64,000 nucleotides of DNA. Origin: Ascidia mentula. Taxonomy: Eukaryota > Chordata > Ascidiacea > Phlebobranchia > Ascidiidae. How positions within the stretch are numbered: the first letter of the stretch is position 1; each line of letters starts with the position of its first letter. Shown here piece by piece: positions 1-11,773 of the stretch. Made by a program: the position numbers and the translations under genes. The stretch lies in NCBI GenBank assembly GCA_947561715.1, contig OX387203.1, forward strand, positions 18,972,001-19,036,000, written 5' to 3'. The notes under the pieces are model-generated. The model searched no databases. It was not told the origin of the DNA and saw only the letters and a program-made list of their open reading frames with translations.

Positions 1-107
1 CTTTCTGAACAACTCTTTGTTGCCATACCATTAGGAAACCCGTAACTGGATCCGCAATGACCTCTGCCCTTTGAACAAGATCCCCAACACCTAATCCAGT
101 CCTTAAA
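1..107. repeat. Left edge of a segmental duplication
   Basis: This stretch matches the sequence starting near 33,748 closely. In that copy it runs without a break into the equivalent of the 4,090-bp unit, so the window opens inside a diverged duplicate of the receptor-gene intron. No gene is seen here. The bases just before the unit (position 107) differ from those before its second copy (4197), which fixes the left end of the tandem unit. Confidence 0.75.
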
Positions 108-531
108 CAGTCTATAAACTTTAAGCTCGTAATCCAGCGGAACTGAAACAACATCTTTCCTGAATGCGTCCTGGCCGATGTCAAACACTCTATACATATA
201 AACTAATCAACCTTCTCTCCAACCCATTCTTACATCCGCAAAACGTAATCCTGTACCATTACTTAATTTGTTTTTTTGCTCTTCACGTTTAACATAACTT
301 CATCTTTCTGAAGTTTCGTCTTATCCTCTTTACTCGTGGTGGTTTTCCAGTACAAAAAAAGAAAAGAACAGTGGCCATCTGTCTGCAGCTCACAGAATTC
401 ATATTATTGGCTCCACTTTGCTTGTATGCAAGATAAGCAAATCCTGCCAAAATTATCAACAAAAAACGTTTTACAAATTTGCCATCAATCCAAGCAACCA
501 TTTCACGTTTCTGGTTTTACTCTCACCAATA

Positions 532-2520
532 CATGATTTGCACCAACGCCAATGCGCATGCGCGAGAATCGGGGTCAAGGGTTTAGTTGTGCTATGCGCG
601 TTTTGTTTTTCACATCCAAGTGTACACCAACCCAAAAGATTCTCCTTGTGTTAGACCATCTGGAGAAATTTTGCGGGCATACTGCACCTGTACAGGTAAG
701 TTGTTTGGGTAGTCCTATTAATTGTGAAGTAGCCTAAAATAGGAAATCAGTCTGCCTCCAAACCATGGCATTTTTTAGATTAAATCAGAACTGCAATCAC
801 ATTGCAGCATCGAGCTGAAACTACAGTAACTAAATTAAGAGAAATCGTGCACTTCACTTTTCTTTCAGAGGAATGTGTCAAACTCAAATTTTATAGGTTC
901 ATTGAAAGCTAAAGAAAAAGATTTCTAGCAATCTGGTTTAGACAAAACAAGTGATTATTTTTATATCTTTAAATGCACATTGTTAAACTGCCCTTCTTAT
1001 GTTGTACTTTGTTTGTTCCTTTCAGTTTACTGTCATATTACCTCGTGTAATTGAAAATTCTTGTGTTCACACAGTGCTGGTTGATTTATTAATGTTATGT
1101 GCAAACATTTGTATTAACACTACAGTACGCATCTCTGTGACAAAAACTTTCAAGAGAGCAACAATTTAAAATAAACCATGTGAACAATATTTCTTCTGAC
1201 TAAGTAGTTCCATTAGATTACACAGAGCAGCACATATCATGACAATATCAACAAAATACAAAACATTTTCAACATATATACGATGATTGGCAAATTGTTT
1301 AGTTTTCTGGACCTCCTACCAGGTGGCTTCAATAAATCACAACATCTTACAAGCAACTCCTCCCAAATGTGAAAAATCCTGTCAGCCATCACAAAGTCGC
1401 CAAACAGTGGTGTGTAGACTGCCTCTTCCATAAGAAACAAAATGAAACTGTCTTGATTTGCAATTACATTTTTAGGAGCAGTCAATAATATATTAACTTT
1501 GTTGTAAGGAGGTTTTTGAAAAGGCTCGGATAGGTCAACATTCAAGTCAACACTATGACTATTTAGTTGCCATGAAAGAAATTTGGTTAATGTTGTTATG
1601 ATTCTTGAAACCGATGAGCAAGAAATGCCAAATCTCAGTGCTAAATCTTTTTCCAACAGTTCAAATCAAAATCTCATCAATGTCATCACTAACTCATCAT
1701 CAAATAACAGACATATACAGAATTGTTTGCTTCTTGTTGCATTGCAACTTAATCTTTCCAGTAATTCATCCCAACAGATCTCTTGTCTAGTAACTTGAAA
1801 ACTGATTTTTTGTTTTACCGGTTCAAAAGTTGTCAGAAAGTTAAATCCACATCGGCATTATTGCAATACATTTTGTTTTCGGTTTAAAGAGTTCACTTGC
1901 ATCTGCAACTACCACCTGCATCCAATATAGAACTTGGTTCAATTGTTTCCTGACATGTACTTATGTTGGGACTATTTAAAGTTGTTAGGGCTCTTTACTT
2001 GCTTGTCAACCAGATGGTGGTTTCCCAGCTTTTATGACACTGGTTGTATGACCCATGTGTAAATTAGGCACTGGATTTTGTGTTGTTGGCCTGCCTTTAA
2101 CAAAGTGCTGTTTGGAGCAAATGCGAGTCCATTTGCGTTTTTCACAACCTTCCCTTTTAACACAATTCACCCATCGATCATGATCTTCTTTATGTTTTGA
2201 TTTCGTTGGAAACGGGTGAAGTACGAATGGAGAATCACATACGCACCGCGGCACCGACTACCACATACAAGATTGCATTCATGAATTTCACACTCACACT
2301 GTTTAGATCTCCACTGACGCAATTTTCTTTGATTGTTATTGCAACCAACTACGCAACATCCAAGTCCTGACATTCAGTTCAGAACCAAAGCGTATAACAA
2401 ACAAAATAAGTGATTATTTCTTTAACTTACTATCACACAAAACAGCACTTCGCTCGCGTAGCACAACTTAACCTCTGACCCCAAGCTGACACTAGAGGCA
2501 CTGTTTTGGTGCAAACCATG
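532..2520 (-). mobile_element. THAP-domain DNA transposon (ISL2EU/Harbinger-like), unit 1
   Basis: The element is flanked by TA at 530-531 and 2521-2522. The ends are inverted: catgatttgcaccaa on the left and, read from the right end, catggtttgcaccaa. An inner block containing ggggtca and agttgtgcta is also inverted. The diverged third copy at 34,261 has a single TA and no insert, so it is an empty site that fixes both ends to the base. Inside on the minus strand are THAP-like and helix-turn-helix/DDE_4-like pieces. A THAP domain with this transposase type is known from ISL2EU/IS4EU elements of the IS5/PIF-Harbinger branch; the family name is an inference. Its 1,989 bp is short for an autonomous element. 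Confidence 0.8.
1237..2373 (-). pseudogene. Decayed THAP/DDE_4 transposase, unit 1
   Basis: Read on the minus strand. The THAP-like start shows CCVVGCNNNQ (first zinc-binding cysteines), then in another frame FVLHPFPTKSKHKEDHDRW and ICSKQHF, which has one residue more than the usual C-x2-H. A separate reading frame (1656-1237) gives a helix-turn-helix (LRFGISCSSVSRI) and a DDE_4-like end (GDFVMADRIFHIWEELL). At least one frame change splits the THAP region. The middle of the catalytic domain, including the first two acidic residues, is not seen. It cannot be active as read; the ends could still be moved by a related enzyme. Confidence 0.65.
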
Positions 2521-3496
2521 TACAAAAACTATTTTTACCACGACGGGATTCGAACCCAGGATATCCCGGCCACGATCAGACCTTCTTCTTGGTATGGAGG
2601 AATGGCTAACTTGTCAGCGAAAGCAGTCGAGGTTCTGAATAATCGACTCACATGCGACGTGAATATTTTGAAGGTGGGAAGTTTCCTGTATATTTTTGCA
2701 GAACCATATTTGCTGCTTGAGGTGGATTTGGGCAGAAAACCTACGTGGGGTTTTGCGGCGTTGCATTTAAGGTAGTTTGCGTAGTTGCATTGGATTACCG
2801 AAGAATTAAAGTGCGCATTTCACAAACAAAAGCTTTTACGTCGGTACGTGCGCCAGGTACTGAATTTATAAGAAAGTAAATCAGAATAACATTAAATACG
2901 TGCCTGTTGTAAGTGGGTACACTTTTCGTGCGACATAATAGTCAATTCCGTAACAGAAACTAGTAATAAAGGCACATAATGTTGCTTCTTTGTATTGTCG
3001 AATAATACCACATGTGTGGTAATAATGCCACGTGTTACGTAACAATGTGCCACGTGTTTGGTAACAATGCTCAATTTAAAAACAATGTGTTAAACTAGCG
3101 AACATGAAACTTTTAGTTTTCTCGGTAAATTATGCAAAAAGATTGACGATTACGTTTATTTAAAAAGTCAACGCAAACTGTGATGCGATTGGCGTATTCG
3201 CCACCCCAGATATAAACCTTTACTTATCTTAGATTAAGTTTTTGCGCCACCCACCGGCCACTTCTTACCTCAACAACATTATTGTTACGTGGAAGTGTTT
3301 CGCAATCAATAATTCCCTTAAAATATTATAAACGATTCTGAACGCGTGGGGTTTTGAAATTGTCTTATTTGACCCGACTTTATTATAAACTGTTCAATAT
3401 TGGTTATTTCAAGCAAAGTGAAACCCTGATAACATCGTCTATCGGTTGGTCAACACAAATACAACGAATGTAGGGAACATATTTAAGTGCTTTCAC

Positions 3497-3785
3497 CTCA
3501 TGTAAGGACTGGTGAGGTTTTCAGGATAAGTGGGAAAGTTGGCCGGTTTCTCATCACTTCCATCCCTGCAAGTGGCGTAACGAAGATGACCATTACAAAA
3601 CCACGCAGCCCTCACCTCCCTCCCATCATCGCAAGTGAACTCTGCACAAAACAAATGAACGTAAATCGATTTGAAATCCATCAAAATTTGGAAAACTAAC
3701 GAAATACGTACTTTCGTCACGTGTATACTGTGCTGAAGCAATTGTGACGAAGGAGAGCAGGATTTCAACCACCTTCAACCAATAC
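3497..3785 (-). CDS. Duplicated receptor 5' exons: signal peptide and LDLa, unit 1
   Basis: Two exons on the minus strand. The first (3785-3712) gives a hydrophobic stretch WLKVVEILLSFVTIASA and ends at a GTACGT donor. The second (3641-3497) follows a GCAG acceptor and gives an LDLa module, FTCDD...WFCNG...TCRDGSDE, ending at a GTGAAA donor. Both stay open and keep the phases of the homologous exons at 35,537-35,220, although many residues differ. No start ATG is visible in the first exon, so an upstream exon is needed. The rest of such a gene would lie left of the window. It may be the start of a paralogous receptor gene or an orphan gene end. Confidence 0.5.
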
Positions 3786-4621
3786 CTGATAAAAACCCAA
3801 AGAGTTTATATCTTGCAATGATATATTTCTTTAACTCAGGGGAATGACGTCATCATTGATTTTAGTGGACTTTTACAAACCTTATGTCCAAGAAACACTG
3901 CAAGGTTATTTAAGTTAACTGGTAACCACCAAAATGGCTTTTATATCAACTGTCGTCACTTTTCTGTTTGTTTTTATTCTCATCCGCTTGTTGCTCAAAC
4001 GCTTAGAATAAATATTCAGTAGTTTTCGCCAAATCTCGACAGCTCACTGAACCATTCATATTTTTGATGAAACTTACATTGAAAGGTTTTTTTTGTCATT
4101 TTTGGCAAAACAAAAGTTTAGTCACCACACTGGTTCAACCATATGTCTGATATAAATACTTTAAACCACGCTTAGTTTACTCCAGCACATAAAAAGGCAG
4201 TCTATAAACTTTAAGCTCGTAATCCAGCGGAACTGAAACAACATCTTTCCTGAATGCGTCCTGGCCGATGTCAAACACTCTATACATATAAACTAATCAA
4301 CCTTCTCTCCAACCCATTCTTACATCCGCAAAACGTAATCCTGTACCATTACTTAATTTGTTTTTTTGCTCTTCACGTTTAACATAACTTCATCTTTCTG
4401 AAGTTTCGTCTTATCCTCTTTACTCGTGGTGGTTTTCCAGTACAAAAAAAGAAAAGAACAGTGGCCATCTGTCTGCAGCTCACAGAATTCATATTATTGG
4501 CTCCACTTTGCTTGTATGCAAGATAAGCAAATCCTGCCAAAATTATCAACAAAAAACGTTTTACAAATTTGCCATCAATCCAAGCAACCATTTCACGTTT
4601 CTGGTTTTACTCTCACCAATA

Positions 4622-6610
4622 CATGATTTGCACCAACGCCAATGCGCATGCGCGAGAATCGGGGTCAAGGGTTTAGTTGTGCTATGCGCGTTTTGTTTTT
4701 CACATCCAAGTGTACACCAACCCAAAAGATTCTCCTTGTGTTAGACCATCTGGAGAAATTTTGCGGGCATACTGCACCTGTACAGGTAAGTTGTTTGGGT
4801 AGTCCTATTAATTGTGAAGTAGCCTAAAATAGGAAATCAGTCTGCCTCCAAACCATGGCATTTTTTAGATTAAATCAGAACTGCAATCACATTGCAGCAT
4901 CGAGCTGAAACTACAGTAACTAAATTAAGAGAAATCGTGCACTTCACTTTTCTTTCAGAGGAATGTGTCAAACTCAAATTTTATAGGTTCATTGAAAGCT
5001 AAAGAAAAAGATTTCTAGCAATCTGGTTTAGACAAAACAAGTGATTATTTTTATATCTTTAAATGCACATTGTTAAACTGCCCTTCTTATGTTGTACTTT
5101 GTTTGTTCCTTTCAGTTTACTGTCATATTACCTCGTGTAATTGAAAATTCTTGTGTTCACACAGTGCTGGTTGATTTATTAATGTTATGTGCAAACATTT
5201 GTATTAACACTACAGTACGCATCTCTGTGACAAAAACTTTCAAGAGAGCAACAATTTAAAATAAACCATGTGAACAATATTTCTTCTGACTAAGTAGTTC
5301 CATTAGATTACACAGAGCAGCACATATCATGACAATATCAACAAAATACAAAACATTTTCAACATATATACGATGATTGGCAAATTGTTTAGTTTTCTGG
5401 ACCTCCTACCAGGTGGCTTCAATAAATCACAACATCTTACAAGCAACTCCTCCCAAATGTGAAAAATCCTGTCAGCCATCACAAAGTCGCCAAACAGTGG
5501 TGTGTAGACTGCCTCTTCCATAAGAAACAAAATGAAACTGTCTTGATTTGCAATTACATTTTTAGGAGCAGTCAATAATATATTAACTTTGTTGTAAGGA
5601 GGTTTTTGAAAAGGCTCGGATAGGTCAACATTCAAGTCAACACTATGACTATTTAGTTGCCATGAAAGAAATTTGGTTAATGTTGTTATGATTCTTGAAA
5701 CCGATGAGCAAGAAATGCCAAATCTCAGTGCTAAATCTTTTTCCAACAGTTCAAATCAAAATCTCATCAATGTCATCACTAACTCATCATCAAATAACAG
5801 ACATATACAGAATTGTTTGCTTCTTGTTGCATTGCAACTTAATCTTTCCAGTAATTCATCCCAACAGATCTCTTGTCTAGTAACTTGAAAACTGATTTTT
5901 TGTTTTACCGGTTCAAAAGTTGTCAGAAAGTTAAATCCACATCGGCATTATTGCAATACATTTTGTTTTCGGTTTAAAGAGTTCACTTGCATCTGCAACT
6001 ACCACCTGCATCCAATATAGAACTTGGTTCAATTGTTTCCTGACATGTACTTATGTTGGGACTATTTAAAGTTGTTAGGGCTCTTTACTTGCTTGTCAAC
6101 CAGATGGTGGTTTCCCAGCTTTTATGACACTGGTTGTATGACCCATGTGTAAATTAGGCACTGGATTTTGTGTTGTTGGCCTGCCTTTAACAAAGTGCTG
6201 TTTGGAGCAAATGCGAGTCCATTTGCGTTTTTCACAACCTTCCCTTTTAACACAATTCACCCATCGATCATGATCTTCTTTATGTTTTGATTTCGTTGGA
6301 AACGGGTGAAGTACGAATGGAGAATCACATACGCACCGCGGCACCGACTACCACATACAAGATTGCATTCATGAATTTCACACTCACACTGTTTAGATCT
6401 CCACTGACGCAATTTTCTTTGATTGTTATTGCAACCAACTACGCAACATCCAAGTCCTGACATTCAGTTCAGAACCAAAGCGTATAACAAACAAAATAAG
6501 TGATTATTTCTTTAACTTACTATCACACAAAACAGCACTTCGCTCGCGTAGCACAACTTAACCTCTGACCCCAAGCTGACACTAGAGGCACTGTTTTGGT
6601 GCAAACCATG
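4622..6610 (-). mobile_element. THAP-domain DNA transposon, unit 2
   Basis: Same element as at 532-2520, carried along by the tandem duplication rather than inserted a second time: the position within the unit and the flanking TA pairs (4620-4621 and 6611-6612) are the same. Confidence 0.8.
5327..6463 (-). pseudogene. Decayed THAP/DDE_4 transposase, unit 2
   Basis: Copy of the pseudogene at 1237-2373 with the same open segments (6463-6257, 6344-6096 and 5746-5327), hence the same frame change and missing catalytic middle. The lack of new damage agrees with a very recent duplication. Confidence 0.65.
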
Positions 6611-7586
6611 TACAAAAACTATTTTTACCACGACGGGATTCGAACCCAGGATATCCCGGCCACGATCAGACCTTCTTCTTGGTATGGAGGAATGGCTAAC
6701 TTGTCAGCGAAAGCAGTCGAGGTTCTGAATAATCGACTCACATGCGACGTGAATATTTTGAAGGTGGGAAGTTTCCTGTATATTTTTGCAGAACCATATT
6801 TGCTGCTTGAGGTGGATTTGGGCAGAAAACCTACGTGGGGTTTTGCGGCGTTGCATTTAAGGTAGTTTGCGTAGTTGCATTGGATTACCGAAGAATTAAA
6901 GTGCGCATTTCACAAACAAAAGCTTTTACGTCGGTACGTGCGCCAGGTACTGAATTTATAAGAAAGTAAATCAGAATAACATTAAATACGTGCCTGTTGT
7001 AAGTGGGTACACTTTTCGTGCGACATAATAGTCAATTCCGTAACAGAAACTAGTAATAAAGGCACATAATGTTGCTTCTTTGTATTGTCGAATAATACCA
7101 CATGTGTGGTAATAATGCCACGTGTTACGTAACAATGTGCCACGTGTTTGGTAACAATGCTCAATTTAAAAACAATGTGTTAAACTAGCGAACATGAAAC
7201 TTTTAGTTTTCTCGGTAAATTATGCAAAAAGATTGACGATTACGTTTATTCAAAAAGTCAACGCAAACTGTGATGCGATTGGCGTATTCGCCACCCCAGA
7301 TATAAACCTTTACTTATCTTAGATTAAGTTTTTGCGCCACCCACCGGCCACTTCTTACCTCAACAACATTATTGTTACGTGGAAGTGTTTCGCAATCAAT
7401 AATTCCCTTAAAATATTATAAACGATTCTGAACGCGTGGGGTTTTGAAATTGTCTTATTTGACCCGACTTTATTATAAACTGTTCAATATTGGTTATTTC
7501 AAGCAAAGTGAAACCCTGATAACATCGTCTATCGGTTGGTCAACACAAATACAACGAATGTAGGGAACATATTTAAGTGCTTTCAC

Positions 7587-7875
7587 CTCATGTAAGGACT
7601 GGTGAGGTTTTCAGGATAAGTGGGAAAGTTGGCCGGTTTCTCATCACTTCCATCCCTGCAAGTGGCGTAACGAAGATGACCATTACAAAACCACGCAGCC
7701 CTCACCTCCCTCCCATCATCGCAAGTGAACTCTGCACAAAACAAATGAACGTAAATCGATTTGAAATCCATCAAAATTTGGAAAACTAACGAAATACGTA
7801 CTTTCGTCACGTGTATACTGTGCTGAAGCAATTGTGACGAAGGAGAGCAGGATTTCAACCACCTTCAACCAATAC
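7587..7875 (-). CDS. Duplicated receptor 5' exons: signal peptide and LDLa, unit 2
   Basis: Same two exons as in unit 1 (7875-7802 and 7731-7587), with no change seen. Downstream on the minus strand lies unit 1, so this copy has no receptor body of its own unless it splices past unit 1 to a gene left of the window. It could act as an alternative first-exon set or be a dead end. Confidence 0.4.
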
Positions 7876-8675
7876 CTGATAAAAACCCAAAGAGTTTATA
7901 TCTTGCAATGATATATTTCTTTAACTCAGGGGAATGACGTCATCATTGATTTTAGTGGACTTTTACAAACCTTATGTCCAAGAAACACTGCAAGGTTATT
8001 TAAGTTAACTGGTAACCACCAAAATGGCTTTTATATCAACTGTCGTCACTTTTCTGTTTGTTTTTATTCTCATCCGCTTGTTGCTCAAACGCTTAGAATA
8101 AATATTCAGTAGTTTTCGCCAAATCTCGACAGCTCACTGAACCATTCATATTTTTGATGAAACTTACATTGAAAGGTTTTTTTTGTCATTTTTGGCAAAA
8201 CAAAAGTTTAGTCACCACACTGGTTCAACCATATGTCTGATATAAATACTTTAAACCACGCTTAGTTTACTCCAGCACATAAAAAGGCCCGGCAAATATT
8301 GTAAGCAACCGTTTATAACCAGAGATCATATTGTGACCTGGTGCAGTTTTTGCGCGATATGAACGGACCAAAATTTCGTCCCGTACTCACAGTGCGACTG
8401 GCAAAGCGTGAGACACCGGGCAATTTTATGAGACAAATTGATTATTCACTTTGATTGGCATTCTAGGCTGAGTTGCATTCTATCCCTAGTCCCAGCCATG
8501 ACAAGACTTTGCAGAGAAATAACAACATTAAACAGGTAAGAATATCGGCGCTTGGTTTGACCCGGGAGAATATTTATTTTCATTATTATCGCGCAAAATG
8601 TAGGCTTATTTATGGTTTTTCCGATAAAAATATGGCTATTTATTAACTTGGAGATAATTTAAATAGCTCACAAAC

Positions 8676-8829
8676 CTTGCTCCCATTTTTGGTCTGGGGT
8701 CAACACGACAGAACCTGCACTGATCCGTCTTAAATCCACCCTCTGACCAACCAACGACTTCTGCAAGGCCAACGACATTATGATATAATAATTGTTTACA
8801 TAGATTTATTGCAGCCAAACTACCCATAC
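8676..8829 (-). CDS. Orphan exon, cysteine-containing
   Basis: On the minus strand a TATACAG acceptor and a GTTTGTGAG donor bracket an open 154-bp segment (MGSLAAINLCKQLLYHNVV..., later QCRFCRVDPRPKMGA). The spacing vaguely recalls scavenger-receptor cysteine-rich domains, but I would not name it. The copy at about 37,610-37,765 is similar but has an in-frame stop, so at least that one is dead. No neighbouring exon was found. It may be a stranded exon carried by the duplication. Confidence 0.25.
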
Positions 8830-9411
8830 CTGTATAAGATTGAAAAGTTTGTTTGCAAATAAGCTGGCCTAAATCACAGTAAACTCTGCAACAAAAACAT
8901 TTGCAGACGTTTTGTAGAAACGGAAATCAAAATGAATATATTTATTTTACTGAGGAGAGAAGCCGAGATTTTATTTAAGCAACCTTTCTTCTTCCTATAG
9001 GTTTAAATCCGCACCCTATAGGCGGCAATTAAACATATCCACATATTGCCGCACTAATATATGGATTTTACGTATTCTTCCTTTATATTCTGACATTTAA
9101 AACTCAGGGTTTTTAATCCACTGTCTTTCATACGTCTCAAAGACATCCTGTGAAACAAACGTCATTGTAAATTATGACAAACGTTGAAAAGGATTTCCTT
9201 GACTCATGCAGTCTAACAGACGAAACAAGCAATCACTGAAAACATGTGTGTTTTTTCCAACTTTGATTTTTCCAACCAAGATAATATTACAAAATTTAAC
9301 AAGAACATTCACTGGACAGGCAAATTGTTTTGTGGTGGCTCGGTTTAAAAGTGAATGCTGAAAAATAACGGTGTTGACTTCGAAACATGCATCGTATAAA
9401 GTTAAGGAATA

Positions 9412-10465
9412 TGGGCAGTGTATAATTTCAACCTTGGGGAAGATCTTACCTTGCTTCCCGCAGATTTTTATTTTAACACACGGTCTCCTTCTTCAACAGC
9501 GTGACAACTGATTTCCTGCTCAGCATTCAATTATTTCCATAGTCATGACGTTGCAACCATGGTTGCAAGTTGATTGACAGCTTCTTGCTCTGCGCTTCTG
9601 GCGTGTCGATAAATTATTGACACGTTATCTTGGAATTTTTATTTGTTCGCATACATCGAATGGGAAAACGCAGCCTTATTACCGCCCAGTCATCTATACA
9701 TTTTGTGTGCATATTGCATATTGCCCATACCCAACAAAATAACAGAAGGTAATTAACAAAGATATGCATGCATTTTTGGTCGTTGTGGGACTGAACTTTG
9801 CCGCAACAATTAGACTTATTCCGTAAATGGTTTCATGGACCCATGACATTTTATGTTTCGTATTTGTTGTTCATTGGCGTAGTTAGCGTGAAAAATAAAA
9901 ACGATTTCATTTGTAAGCATTCCGTGATTCAGTTACATGATTCAGTTAAAATGTAATCGTGCGGAATATTGTGCATATTTGACTAAATAAATCGCTTTCA
10001 ATATCAATGGACATATGTTTAACTCAACACACGCTGATAAAACATCCAAATTATTTGACTGCGATCGAATCTTATGCCATATTTTGCACCCATTTTACTG
10101 GTCACGCTTGAAAAACGTCCTGGTATAAAAACGTCGTTGTGTCAAACGAATGCATATATGTGGAAGCGACATAGGAGTTAACTGTGCAGGTGACCGAACA
10201 AGAATATTGAACACGCCCGGTTTCTGACTACAAATACAAAGTTGATTTTTACTTTGCAAATGAAAGCAAAGTCTGACAAATCATCATCGAGCAGCCATTG
10301 CCAAAAAGGTACAAAAGTTACTGTTGTATGTTTGTTTAGTGTCTGTTCAAAACGATATAAGTTTGTTGGGTGCCCGGACTTTTCACAATTTTAATTAATC
10401 TTTTACTTACGCGGTCGCATTATTGCAAAAAAAACACGCACGAACAACGGTTGTTGAACATAATG
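9412..10465. repeat. 1.05-kb dispersed unit, copy 1
   Basis: Starts at gggcagtgtataatttcaac and ends by acgaacaacggttgttgaac. The same unit occurs at about 39,303-40,388, 40,555-41,665 and 49,138-50,098; a partial copy lies at 11,245-11,540. Short ORFs inside do not stay open across copies, so I read no gene. No inverted ends or target duplication are evident; it spreads with the segmental duplications. Confidence 0.65.
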
Positions 10466-10809
10466 AAAAATGGAAATTAACAAACTACAAATATATGCTT
10501 GCTTGTGCACTGCTTTTATAAGAGACTGACTGTTAAACAACTTTATTGGCACGAGCTTTCGCGAGATTGATCTCGCTTCATCAGGTGCAGCAAATGACGT
10601 GTCAAATAAAATGCGGTAACAGCGCTAAAAACAAGGAAGAAAAAAGAAAAAACGCACGAAGAGGTGATAATTGTTGGTCACTGAGTGCCCGTGGCATCTT
10701 GGTGCGTATAATGGCTCATAAAGCCCCAGTCTCTATTGAGACCGTGGTTGATAGAGTCAAAGCAAGCATATAGTCATAGATCAGAGACAGACACGACAAA
10801 CTGAAGAAA

Positions 10810-11260
10810 TCAAACTACAAATGATTGACCAAAAACATTTTTTTTGTGAATAAACTTTAATGTTTTAAACTCCCAAAAAATAGTTTCATTTTGACTCTTA
10901 GCTTCATAAAGTACGACTGGAAGTCGACACGCTTGAGGGCGCACTTTTTGGTTAAAGATATTGGAAAATTTTGTTTTGAGTACGAACAACGGTTGTTGAA
11001 ATTTTACGTTTTCTTCCTTTATATTCTGACATTTAAAACTGACAGTTTTTAATCCACTGTCTTTCACACGTCTCAAAGACATCCTGTGAAACAAACGTCA
11101 TTGTGTGAAATTCAAAAATCCAAATTATGACAAACGTTGAAAAGGATTTCCTCGATTCATGCAGTCTACCATTGCACTCGCTTGTTCCGGGGTTGTAATA
11201 CTGATGTGTTGAGACGCACGCAACCACCATTGACTCAAATATTTGTGTTCCTACAAACAC
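10810..11260 (-). other. Conserved open segment of unknown nature
   Basis: On the minus strand, after a TTTGTTTCACAG acceptor-like site, a segment beginning MSLRRVKDSGLKTVSFKCQN stays open for about 90 codons. The copy at 37,949-38,212 also stays open with many substitutions (MSLRRVKDIGFETVSFKCQN). An upstream piece (VACVSTHQYYNPGTSECNGR) is also shared with 38,229-38,501. I recognise no family. Two diverged open copies hint at coding use, but the ends and splice partners are unresolved. Confidence 0.2.
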
Positions 11261-11773
11261 TTCCTGTTCTGCGCTTCTGGTGACACGTTGTCTTGGAATA
11301 TGTATTTATTCGCATACATCTTAACAGAATCATCGACGTTTTGTGTGTATATTGCCCATAACCCATTAAAAGAACAGAATGTAATTATTAAAGATATATA
11401 TGCATTTTTTGGCCTGTGTGGGACTGAACTACGGGTAAGAATTGATGTTTATTTCCCTACGGTTTACGTTTCGTATTTGCTGTTCATGATTCAGCTAAAT
11501 TGTAATTATGCAGGATATTGTGTATGTTTGACGAAATAAGTTTTTTTCGAAAATATTTTAGGAAAGCAAAATGTCGAATCTGACAAAGAACAATTGCTTG
11601 AAATCCAGACGTCATAATTAGTCTTGTTTCATTCACGCTTGTACTCCAATCTATACTGTAACCACGTACACTGCACGGAAACATACAAAGACCCCCTGAC
11701 AAGAGGGTTTCGCACTTCACCAAAACTCACACTTAGCAACATTGAAAGATTTGGGAGACGCAGGGGTCAACGT

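Larger units (their letters stand above)
108..4197. repeat. Tandem 4,090-bp unit, copy 1
   Basis: Every stretch I compared matches the sequence 4,090 bp downstream. The only difference noticed is a t/c change at about 3171 versus 7261. The unit starts in cagtctataaac and ends in aaaaaggc; the junction shares at most one base (c). It contains a THAP-type DNA transposon (532-2520) and two minus-strand receptor exons (3497-3641 and 3712-3785). Such near-identity means either a very young tandem duplication or a false duplication in the assembly. Confidence 0.9.
4198..8287. repeat. Tandem 4,090-bp unit, copy 2
   Basis: Second copy of the unit. Downstream of 8287 the sequence continues as it does after the diverged third copy (about 36,108), so the right flank of copy 2 is the original junction and the 4197/4198 joint is the new one. 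Confidence 0.9.

Noticed and set aside
2535-2575. tRNA-like stretch cgacgggattcgaaccca, also at 6625, 34,280, 58,489, 61,370 and 61,750
   Set aside because: Only a B-box/T-arm-like part is present, in dispersed copies with common flanks; no acceptor or anticodon arms. SINE remnants, not tRNA genes.
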